From assembly GCA_036003365.1 (NCBI GenBank), contig DASYSL010000080.1, forward strand, positions 1 through 22,519: DNA of 22,519 nucleotides, read 5' to 3'. The translations under genes and the position numbers were made by a program. The notes beneath the pieces were generated by a model that saw nothing but the letters and a program-made list of their open reading frames with translations, did no database searches and had not been told where the DNA came from. This stretch comes from DASYSL01 sp036003365 (GTDB taxonomy: Bacteria; Eisenbacteria; RBG-16-71-46; DASYSL01). Shown here piece after piece: positions 1 through 7,261 of this stretch (positions within the stretch are counted from its first letter, which is position 1; the number at the start of each line of letters is the position of its first letter).

Positions 1-573
1 TAGCAAATACTTGACGAGCTTGGCCGCGATCGTGGGCCCGATGCCGTGAATGGAATCGAAGCGGTAATGAAGGCTTGCCACGTCCCACTCGCTGACCGCT
101 GACGTGCACAGCCCACGCAGCTCGGCCGTGAGGTCGGCCAGCCCGCGCAGCGTGCGCGAGTAGTCGGTGCCACCGGCGCCGGGACGTTTGCGGTCGTACG
201 AGAGGCGCCACGGTCCGAATACCAGACCGCGCAGCGTTTGGCGCAGATCCTCCTCGCTCATGGCCGCGATGCGCGCGTGCTTGAGCAGCCGCTTGGACTC
301 GAGCAGGCGGCGCACCGAGCCGGGATCATCCGACCAGACCTGCTCGTAGCCGCCCTTGAAGGTGAACGGCTGACGGTCGTACGAAGCCAGGGCGCAGAAG
401 GCGAAGAAGTCGTCGTCGCTGTCGCGGAGCGCCTGCTTCTCGAATCCCCAGGATTCGAATTCGCTCACCACGTCGGGAACGACTTCTCCACGGTAGAAAC
501 GAACCAAAGCCAGGGCGATCTGGGGAACTTCGATCTCGCCCGACGTCGCCGTGCCTCCCAAGGGCTTTTCCAT
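1..573 (-). CDS. Helix-hairpin-helix protein of unknown function (3' part outside window)
   Basis: Open reading frame of 191 codons reading off the left edge, starting at the ATG at 573-571. The protein begins MEKPLGGTATSGEIEVPQ. Residues about 172-191 (FDSIHGIGPTIAAKLVKYLL) look like a helix-hairpin-helix element with a GIG turn, as found in DNA glycosylases and other non-sequence-specific DNA binders. The rest is acidic and aromatic-rich and I do not recognise it. There is no Shine-Dalgarno sequence before the ATG. A TATTCT hexamer ends 7 nt upstream, so the message may be leaderless. The osmC terminator hairpin lies just upstream on the same strand, so this is a separate transcription unit. 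A DNA-repair or DNA-binding role is only suggested; the catalytic residues expected of a glycosylase would lie beyond the edge. Confidence 0.75.
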   Translation of the reverse strand, partial: MEKPLGGTATSGEIEVPQIALALVRFYRGEVVPDVVSEFESWGFEKQALRDSDDDFFAFCALASYDRQPFTFKGGYEQVWSDDPGSVRRLLESKRLLKHARIAAMSEEDLRQTLRGLVFGPWRLSYDRKRPGAGGTDYSRTLRGLADLTAELRGLCTSAVSEWDVASLHYRFDSIHGIGPTIAAKLVKYLL

Positions 574-580
574 GCGGTGC

Positions 581-586
581 AGAATA
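581..586 (-). promoter_or_regulatory. Possible -10 hexamer placing transcription start at the ATG
   Basis: On the minus strand TATTCT is followed by 7 nt and then the ATG of the left-edge gene. No convincing -35 is visible. The case rests on the missing ribosome-binding site plus the hexamer spacing. Confidence 0.25.
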
Positions 587-650
587 GCACGGGCACTCGG
601 CGCTTGACGAGACGCCCGAGACAGAGTAGGCGGAGCGCACCACCATGAAA

Positions 651-686
651 ACGGCCCGGGCGATGCGGAGTCTTCGCCCGGGCCGT
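651..686 (-). terminator. Hairpin terminator after the nfeD-osmC operon
   Basis: Perfect 13-bp inverted repeat (ACGGCCCGGGCGA and its complement at 674-686) with a 10-nt loop, 19 nt past the osmC stop. On the minus strand the stem runs into TTTTCATGG, a short U-tract. The opposite side has only TGCTTTGC, so the minus-strand operon is the likely user. Confidence 0.75.
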
Positions 687-705
687 TGCTTTGCAAACGC
701 GTGCT

Positions 706-1146
706 CTAGGCGCGGCTTCCGGCGCGCAGGCGCGCTTCCATCGTGATGTTGGCCGCGGCGAGCAGACGCGAGATGGGACACGTCGCCTTCGCCTTCTCGG
801 CTGCCGCCTGGAACGCGGCGTTGTCGGCGTTGGGAATGTCGGCGGTGACGTCGAGCTTGATCGCGGTCACGGTCATGCCCGCATCCGTCTTCTCCATCGT
901 CGTCGTCGCCGTGGTCTCGATGCGATCGGCCTTGAGGTTCGCCTCGCCAAGCACCGCCGACAGCGCCATCGAGAAGCAGCTCGCGTGCGCGGCGGCAATC
1001 AGCTCTTCCGGATTGGTGCCCGGCGCGCTCTCGAAGCGCTGCGCGAAATTGTAAGGGGTCTCGCGCAGCACACCGCTCTCGGTCGAGAGGGTTCCCTTGC
1101 CGTCCTTCAGGCCGCCCTGCCAGACGGCCGATCCTTTGCGCTGCAT
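706..1146 (-). CDS. osmC: OsmC-family peroxiredoxin
   Basis: 146-aa protein of the usual OsmC length. The OsmC/Ohr thiol peroxidases reduce organic hydroperoxides in the cytoplasm using two cysteines. Both are present: Cys57 in TNPEELIAAAHASCFSMALS and Cys123 in KATCPISRLL. Arg37 and Glu48/49 are candidates for the conserved Arg and Glu that activate the peroxidatic Cys. The sequence layout (short N-terminal strands, then NPEEL helix) is the OsmC rather than the Ohr subgroup. The start ATG is 10 nt after the SelW-like stop, and AAGGAG overlaps that stop codon (TAAGGAG), so translation is probably coupled. It is the last gene of a four-gene operon and is followed by a strong hairpin. The neighbouring CxxU redox protein could be its electron donor, which is inference. 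Confidence 0.93.
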   Translation of the reverse strand: MQRKGSAVWQGGLKDGKGTLSTESGVLRETPYNFAQRFESAPGTNPEELIAAAHASCFSMALSAVLGEANLKADRIETTATTTMEKTDAGMTVTAIKLDVTADIPNADNAAFQAAAEKAKATCPISRLLAAANITMEARLRAGSRA

Positions 1147-1156
1147 GATGATCTCC

Positions 1157-1411
1157 TTATGGGCTTGCGGGTGCGGAGAGACGGGCCTTCACTGCTTCCA
1201 TCACTTGCTTGCCGGACGGCAGCAACCCCATGAAGCCGAGCGCACCGCCGTCGACCACGATTTCGCCGTCGACCAGAACCTTGAACTCACCGTAGTGACC
1301 ATGAACCATGTCGACGTCGGTCTTCAACTCACGTCTCATCTTGGCCGCCACACGGACGGCGTGGAGTCCGGAGACTCAATACGAGCAGTAACGAAACGCG
1401 ATTCGTGCCAT
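1157..1411 (-). CDS. SelW/Rdx-family selenoprotein with in-frame UGA (C-x-x-U)
   Basis: Read through the TGA at 1378-1376, this frame gives an 84-residue protein beginning MARIAFRYCSYU, then a helix, then GEFKVLVDGEIVVDGG and a C-terminal helix. This is the compact thioredoxin-like plan and length of the SelW/Rdx family, whose active site is Cys-x-x-Sec or Cys-x-x-Cys right after the first beta strand; here Cys9 and Sec12. The ATG at 1411 has AGGAG 8 nt upstream, overlapping the slipin stop (TAGGAG), whereas the first start after the UGA (GTG 1351) would remove strand 1 and the active site. A SECIS-like hairpin follows the UGA. It sits between the slipin gene (11-nt gap) and osmC (10-nt gap). 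The family is thought to act as glutathione- or thioredoxin-linked oxidoreductases. Alternative: a sequencing error or nonsense mutation of a TGC codon. Confidence 0.82.
1348..1378 (-). promoter_or_regulatory. SECIS-like hairpin directly after the UGA
   Basis: In the minus-strand RNA, UGA (1378-1376) is followed by 11 nt, then stem CCACGC (1364-1359), loop CGUCC (1358-1354) and stem GUGUGG (1353-1348). The stem has five Watson-Crick pairs and one G-U pair. The loop starts 17 nt after the UGA and has G as its second base followed by U. Known bacterial SECIS elements have a G in the first two loop bases, commonly followed by U, about 16-37 nt from the UGA. Flanking GGACU/CGGCC could extend the stem with mismatches. 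A competing hairpin, GAGUC-UCCG-GACUC, overlaps the UGA itself. Confidence 0.65.
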
Positions 1412-1422
1412 CACGCACGCTC

Positions 1423-2187
1423 CTAGGTCTTGGCGGCGATCCTCTGCATGAGGGTGCTCAGGAGATCGACGGGCACCGGGAAGATGGTGACCGAGTTGTT
1501 CTCGGTGGCGATCTCGGCCAGCGTCTGCAAATAGCGAAGCTGAATCGCGGCCGGTTGCTGCTGGATGATGGCCGCCGCCTCCGCCAGCCGCGTCGAGGCC
1601 TGGAACTCGCCCTCGGCGTTGATGACCTTGGCGCGGCGCTCGCGCTCGGCTTCAGCCTGGCGCGCGATGGCGCGCTGCATGTCGGCCGGCAGATCCACGT
1701 TCTTCACCTCGACCACCGTCACCTTCACGCCCCAGGGCTCGGTCTGCTGGTCGATGACCTGCTGCAGCTCTTTGTTGATCTGCTCGCGCTCGGCCAGGAT
1801 CTGGTCGAGCTCGGCCTGGCCGGCGATGGCGCGTAGCGTGGTCTGCGCGATCTGCGACGTCGCGTAGAGGAAATTTTCGACTTCGACGATGGCCCGCGAG
1901 GCGTCGACGACGCGGAAGTAGATCACGGCGTTGATCTTCACCGACACGTTGTCGCGCGTGATCACGTCCTGCGGCGGCACGTCCATGGTCACCGTTCGCA
2001 GGCTCACGCGCACCATGCGGTCGACGAACGGAATCAGGATGATGAGCCCCGGTCCCTTGATGCCGATCAGGCGGCCGAGCCGGAACACGACGGCGCGCTC
2101 GTACTCGCGCAGCACCTTGATCGAAGCCGCGACGACGATCAGGAAGATGAGGACGAACGGCGCAAGGAACGCGGTGAACCCGAACAT
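1423..2187 (-). CDS. Slipin (stomatin-like SPFH-domain membrane protein)
   Basis: 254-aa protein with one N-terminal membrane helix (about residues 4-24) followed by the SPFH/band-7 domain, recognisable from VLREYERAVVFRLGR, GPGLIILIPFVD and VPPQDVITRDNVSVKINAVI. A charged helical, probably coiled-coil stretch follows (ADMQRAIARQAEAERERRAK) and then the slipin C-terminal segment. Slipins oligomerise on the membrane and are the standard partner and substrate of long-form NfeD proteases, encoded here immediately upstream. The ATG overlaps the nfeD TGA by one base (TGATG), with GGGAGG 4 nt upstream, indicating translational coupling. An in-frame TTG one codon earlier is less well placed. A role in membrane microdomain organisation or stress protection follows from the family, not from this sequence alone. 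Confidence 0.93.
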   Translation of the reverse strand: MFGFTAFLAPFVLIFLIVVAASIKVLREYERAVVFRLGRLIGIKGPGLIILIPFVDRMVRVSLRTVTMDVPPQDVITRDNVSVKINAVIYFRVVDASRAIVEVENFLYATSQIAQTTLRAIAGQAELDQILAEREQINKELQQVIDQQTEPWGVKVTVVEVKNVDLPADMQRAIARQAEAERERRAKVINAEGEFQASTRLAEAAAIIQQQPAAIQLRYLQTLAEIATENNSVTIFPVPVDLLSTLMQRIAAKT

Positions 2188-3497
2188 CAAGCCTCCCGGC
2201 GAAGCGCGCGCACCTCGAGCGTGAGGCCGCGCACGTGCACCACTTCCACGGGCGCGCCCATGGGCACCGGCTCGGCGCTCTGCGCCTGCCAGATCTCCCC
2301 GCGCACCCGAATCTGACCCTTGGGGGCGAGCGGCGTCGCCGCCTCCCCGACTTGTCCCACCATGGCCTCCGCGCCCGTGGTCACGCGCCGGCGCTGCGAG
2401 CCCACGGCCTTACCGATCACCCACAAGAAGAAGAGCGTGGTCGCGGCCGTGGTTCCCGCGACCACCGTCAGCGGCAAGCGGAATACGCCCGCCGGGCCGG
2501 GCTCGAACAGGATGAGCGAGCCGACCAGGAACGAGATCACGCCGCCGGCGGCGAGAATGCCGTGCGAGTGAACCTTCACCTCGAGGGCGAAGAACACGAT
2601 GCCGAGCGCGATGAGCAGAAGGCCCGCGGTGTTCACGGGCAGCGTTTGCAGCGCCACGAAGCCGAGCACGAGGAAGATCGCTCCCGCGACCCCGGGCAGG
2701 ATGGCGCCCGGGCTCTGCAATTCGAAGAGGATGCCGTAGAAGCCGAGCGTGAGCATCAGGTAGGCGATCGTCGGATCGGCGATCCAGGCGAGCACCCGCT
2801 GGCGGAACGTCGAGTTGATGCGGTGCAGGTCGGCGCCGGCGAGGTCGAGCGCGATCGTCCCGCTCGCCACCTTCACGTTGCGGCCGCTCGCCTGCACGAG
2901 CACGTCCTTGAGATCGACGGCGATGAAGTCGACCACGTGCAGGCGCACGGCCTCGTTGGCGCTCACCGCCACGGCGTGACGCACGGCATCGACGTTCCAC
3001 TCGGCGTTGCGGCCGCGCGTCTCGGCCAGGCTCTGGATGAAAGCCGCGGCGTCGTTGGTGGCCTTGTGCGCCATGGTCGAGTCCATGGCGCCGCCCATGG
3101 CCACCGGCGAGGCGGCGCCGATGTTGGTGTTGGGCGCCATGGCGGCCACGTGCGTCGCGGTCACGATGAAGAGCCCCGCACTCGCCGCGCGCCCGCCCGG
3201 CGGCGATACGTACGAGATCACCGGGACCTCGCTCGCCAGGATCGCCTTCACGATGCCGCGCATCGAGCTTTCGAGCCCACCCGGCGTATCGATCACGATG
3301 ACGAGCGCTTTGGCGCCGTCCTTCTCGGCGTGGTCGATCTGCGAGGTGATGCGCTGCTCGGTGATGGGCGTGATGGCGCCGTCGACGTTCATGACGTCGA
3401 CGAAGCGACCGCTGGGCGCGCTCTTGGCCGCGCAGGGCGCGGGAGCGAACGCGATCGCGAGTAGAAGGACGAGGCGGGAGAGCACGAACCGAAGCAT
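2187..3497 (-). CDS. nfeD: NfeD long-form membrane serine protease (ClpP-like/NfeD)
   Basis: 436 aa from the ATG at 3497, which has GGGGA about 5 nt upstream and is followed by a signal peptide (residues 1-24). The ClpP-class protease domain covers about 30-240. The catalytic Ser-Lys dyad known from archaeal 1510-N is visible as Ser106 in GGRAASAGL and Lys145 in MAHKATNDAAAF, 39 residues apart. About four to five membrane helices lie between about 265 and 385, then a soluble OB-fold NfeD domain (GQVGEAATPLAPKGQIRVRG). This class cleaves slipin-like proteins near the membrane and is normally co-transcribed with them, as here. An upstream TTG would add 44 residues in front of the signal peptide and is unlikely. 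It is the first gene of the operon and is transcribed divergently from the sigma-54 activator. Confidence 0.93.
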   Translation of the reverse strand: MLRFVLSRLVLLLAIAFAPAPCAAKSAPSGRFVDVMNVDGAITPITEQRITSQIDHAEKDGAKALVIVIDTPGGLESSMRGIVKAILASEVPVISYVSPPGGRAASAGLFIVTATHVAAMAPNTNIGAASPVAMGGAMDSTMAHKATNDAAAFIQSLAETRGRNAEWNVDAVRHAVAVSANEAVRLHVVDFIAVDLKDVLVQASGRNVKVASGTIALDLAGADLHRINSTFRQRVLAWIADPTIAYLMLTLGFYGILFELQSPGAILPGVAGAIFLVLGFVALQTLPVNTAGLLLIALGIVFFALEVKVHSHGILAAGGVISFLVGSLILFEPGPAGVFRLPLTVVAGTTAATTLFFLWVIGKAVGSQRRRVTTGAEAMVGQVGEAATPLAPKGQIRVRGEIWQAQSAEPVPMGAPVEVVHVRGLTLEVRALRREA

Positions 3498-3533
3498 GGT
3501 TTCCCCGATCGAGGGAGAACGGACGTTCGGGGG

Positions 3534-3539
3534 AGTATA
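3534..3539 (-). promoter_or_regulatory. Possible -10 (TATACT) of the nfeD operon
   Basis: TATACT on the minus strand lies 36 nt before the nfeD ATG, in the divergent gap 3498-3655. The sequence 17 nt further up (TAGCAG) is a poor -35. No TGGCAC-N5-TTGC sigma-54 element was seen in this gap, although the divergent gene encodes a sigma-54 activator. Confidence 0.35.
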
Positions 3540-3655
3540 GAACGGTACTAGGGCGTCTGCTAGCATCTGCCCGTTGCGCCCGATTGGACCCGGTGCCGCG
3601 GGCGTCTGTTCGTCTTTTTCCTGCCGCATTTCCCCCCGCCCGGGCTGGAGTCTCG

Positions 3656-5560
<1,905 letters not shown>

Positions 5561-5605
5561 AAGCAGCGGTGAAACCAATTCAGTTCAACGGTTCAGCACG
5601 GCCCT

Positions 5606-5635
5606 TATGATCCCTCAACAGGCCGCGCGGCCTGT
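5606..5635. repeat. Palindromic intergenic repeat, copy 1
   Basis: TATGATCCCTCA followed by the perfect 18-bp palindrome ACAGGCCGCGCGGCCTGT. It matches the copy at 13699-13728 at 23 of 30 positions, and the differences inside the palindrome are symmetric, preserving pairing. It lies in the gap between the convergent 3' ends of the sigma-54 activator and arginase genes. No T-tract follows on either strand, so it is not a standard terminator. Confidence 0.7.
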
Positions 5636-5655
5636 GACTGGTCCATCTTTCTTGA

Positions 5656-5740
5656 GTGACCACTTGGTCGCCCCGGGGCGAGTAAGTGGGCCACCTCCCC
5701 ATTGGACCACTTACATGTTCTGGAACATGCGAGTGGTCCA
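5656..5740. repeat. Two nested palindromes in the activator-arginase gap
   Basis: Structure 1 (5656-5694): centre CGCCCCGGGGCG (5669-5680) is a perfect palindrome, flanked by GTGACCACTTGGT and AGTAAGTGGGCCAC, which pair imperfectly. Structure 2 (5703-5740): outer arms TGGACCACT/AGTGGTCCA (9 bp, perfect) enclose ATGTTC-TG-GAACAT (6 bp, perfect) with 3-nt internal loops. Both share a CCACTT/AAGTGG arm, and GCGAGT recurs at 5679, 5729 and near 5782. The gap 5561-5818 holds no convincing gene. It is less GC-rich than its neighbours. Confidence 0.7.
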
Positions 5741-5818
5741 TCCACTCATATCCAGTGGCGAGCGACGTATATCCGAAAAGCGAGTGGCGCTGGCAACTTG
5801 GGCGTCCAGAGGTGAGGG

Positions 5819-6745
5819 CTAGTACACCCGCTTCCCCAGCGCCGACAGCGCCAGGTCCACTGCCAGGCGCGCGGTTTGATTGCGCTCGTCCAAGACGGGA
5901 TTGATCTCGGTCACGTCCATCGACAAGAGCTTGCCGGTGTCGGCCACCATCTCCATCGCGAGATGGGCTTCGCGCTCGGTGGCGCCACCGCGCACCACGG
6001 TGCCGGTGCCGGGAGCCAGGTCGGGATCCATGAAGTCGATGTCCAAGGAGACGTGGACGCCGCGCGTGCCGTCCAGGGCCGCGGCCAGGGCGTCCTGCAT
6101 GACGGCGCGCATGCCGCGCTCGTCGATCTCGCGCATGGTGAAGATGTGGATGCCCGATTGGCGCACCACGTCGCGCTCCTTGTCGTCGATCGAGCGCGTG
6201 CCCACGAGGACCGCGTTCTTGGGCGCCACCTTGGGCGCGAAGCCGGCCACCTCGGTCAAAGACGAATCGCCGAGACCGAGCGCCACCGCCAGCGCCATGC
6301 CGTGGATGTTTCCCGAGGGCGTCGATTCGGGCACGTTCATGTCGGCGTGCGCGTCGAACCAGATGATGCCGAACGACTCCCCGCGCGGGCGCAACGCGCG
6401 CGCGAGCCCGGCGGTCGAGCCGATGGCCACCGAGTGGTCGCCGCCCAAGATCAAGGGCAGAAAGCCTTCGACAATGGCTTTCTCCACCCGCTCGGCCAGC
6501 GCTTCGGACATCTCGCGAATGGGGTCGCGGTACTTGAGCCGGGGATCGCCGTGCGGCTGCTCCTCGGGATTGCGCACCGGGACGTCGCCGCCGTCTTCCA
6601 CCTGATAGCCCAGCTCGCGCACCTGCTCGCCCACGCGGGCGACGCGCAGCGCCGACGGGCCCATGTCGACGCCGCGGCGGCCGGCGCCGAGATCGATGGG
6701 CGCGCCCAGGATGCGAATCCTCTTCGTGTCGAGTGCGTTGGTCAT
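5819..6745 (-). CDS. rocF: Arginase
   Basis: 308-aa protein of the ureohydrolase family; length and N-terminal motif (ILGAPIDLGAGRRGVDMGPSA) match arginase rather than agmatinase. It hydrolyses arginine to ornithine and urea with a binuclear manganese centre. All six metal ligands are visible: His104 (GGDHS), Asp131, His133 and Asp135 (DAHAD), Asp235 and Asp237 (SLDIDFMDP). The conserved SGNIHGM segment (residues 144-150) is also present. No urease or ornithine-metabolism gene adjoins it, and it appears to be its own transcription unit. There is no Shine-Dalgarno sequence at the ATG; TAGAAT ends 9 nt upstream, so the transcript may start at or next to the start codon. Confidence 0.96.
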   Translation of the reverse strand: MTNALDTKRIRILGAPIDLGAGRRGVDMGPSALRVARVGEQVRELGYQVEDGGDVPVRNPEEQPHGDPRLKYRDPIREMSEALAERVEKAIVEGFLPLILGGDHSVAIGSTAGLARALRPRGESFGIIWFDAHADMNVPESTPSGNIHGMALAVALGLGDSSLTEVAGFAPKVAPKNAVLVGTRSIDDKERDVVRQSGIHIFTMREIDERGMRAVMQDALAAALDGTRGVHVSLDIDFMDPDLAPGTGTVVRGGATEREAHLAMEMVADTGKLLSMDVTEINPVLDERNQTARLAVDLALSALGKRVY

Positions 6746-6754
6746 GGCGGCGGG

Positions 6755-6760
6755 ATTCTA
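6755..6760 (-). promoter_or_regulatory. Possible -10 (TAGAAT) of the arginase gene
   Basis: TAGAAT matches the sigma-70 -10 at five of six positions and ends 9 nt before the ATG. No good -35 is seen. It would give a leader of zero to three bases, consistent with the absent ribosome-binding site. Confidence 0.35.
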
Positions 6761-6788
6761 GGGGGTCTCAGGCGTGCATGAAAGCAGA

Positions 6789-6815
6789 GAAGGCCGGCGG
6801 GCACCGCCGGCCTTC
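6789..6815 (-). terminator. Hairpin terminator after the cold-shock gene
   Basis: Perfect 12-bp stem (GAAGGCCGGCGG and its complement) with a 3-nt loop, 44 nt beyond the cold-shock stop. On the minus strand it is followed by TCTGCTTTCATG, a weak U-rich run. The plus strand continues CCGGTTTTGC, so read-through in the other direction might also stop here. Confidence 0.75.
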
Positions 6816-6859
6816 CCGGTTTTGCGGATGGTCGTTCCTCGACAACCAGCCCGCGCGCG

Positions 6860-7063
6860 CTAGCCTGCCTTGCGCACGTTCGCAGCCTGGTAGCCCTTCG
6901 GCCCCTTGACCACGTCGAACTCCACCTTGTCACCCTCAGCGAGAGTGCGGAATCCATCTCCCTGAATGGCCGAGTAGTGGACGAACACGTCCTCGCCGTT
7001 CTCCTGCGAGATGAAGCCGAAGCCTTTGGCCTCGTTGAACCACTTCACGGTACCTTTTGCCAC
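6860..7063 (-). CDS. CspA-family cold-shock protein
   Basis: 67-aa single cold-shock domain. It begins MAKGTVKWFNEAKGFGFI. The RNA-binding motifs RNP1 (KGFGFI, residues 13-18) and RNP2 (VFVHY, 26-30) are intact. The family melts RNA structure as a chaperone at low temperature or in growth transitions. The start codon is GTG (7063-7061), with AAAGGGA about 10 nt upstream. A promoter about 130 nt upstream gives a long leader containing a GC hairpin, the arrangement typical of temperature-sensing csp messages. A strong hairpin follows the gene, so it is probably monocistronic. Which csp paralogue this is cannot be told from one window. Confidence 0.96.
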   Translation of the reverse strand: MAKGTVKWFNEAKGFGFISQENGEDVFVHYSAIQGDGFRTLAEGDKVEFDVVKGPKGYQAANVRKAG

Positions 7064-7144
7064 GATCAGTGTCCCTTTCTCTCTCTGCGCATCCTGCTCC
7101 GCGAGCCCACTCTGGGCCGCATGTCGGAACGATCGCGTTGGGGC

Positions 7145-7168
7145 CGCGACCGCGTCGGCTCGGTCGCG
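7145..7168 (-). promoter_or_regulatory. Hairpin in the 5' leader of the cold-shock gene
   Basis: Perfect 8-bp inverted repeat (CGCGACCG and its complement) with an 8-nt loop, about 25 nt into the predicted leader. A structured leader is typical of csp genes; a regulatory role is inferred. Confidence 0.4.
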
Positions 7169-7199
7169 TGAACCGACGGGGAAGCAGGGCGGCGATCAC

Positions 7200-7228
7200 A
7201 GTATCTTGACGCTCCATCGAACGGTCAA
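7200..7228 (-). promoter_or_regulatory. Sigma-70-type promoter of the cold-shock gene
   Basis: TTGACC (7228-7223, five of six) is separated by exactly 17 nt from GATACT (7205-7200, four of six). Predicted transcription start near 7193, about 130 nt before the GTG. The -35 is part of an inverted repeat CTTGAC/GTCAAG (7205-7210 and 7224-7229), which could be an operator. The gap 7064-7261 otherwise holds no gene. Confidence 0.6.
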
Positions 7229-7261
7229 GAGCGCGCCGATTGCGCGCCCATCGGGAGAAAT

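Noticed and set aside
1157..1351. 64-residue gene starting at GTG 1351
   Set aside because: It lacks a ribosome-binding site, begins inside the SECIS-like hairpin and loses the first strand and active site of the family. The UGA-containing reading from 1411 is better supported.
3584..3655. Longer sigma-54 activator starting at TTG 3584
   Set aside because: No ribosome-binding site, and the added residues are Pro/Arg/Ala-rich without family similarity; the ATG at 3656 has GGAG at 5 nt.
5636..5740. CRISPR array or integron attC site
   Set aside because: The repeats are inverted rather than regularly spaced direct repeats, there are no equal spacers, and the attC core GTTRRRY/RYYYAAC was not found.
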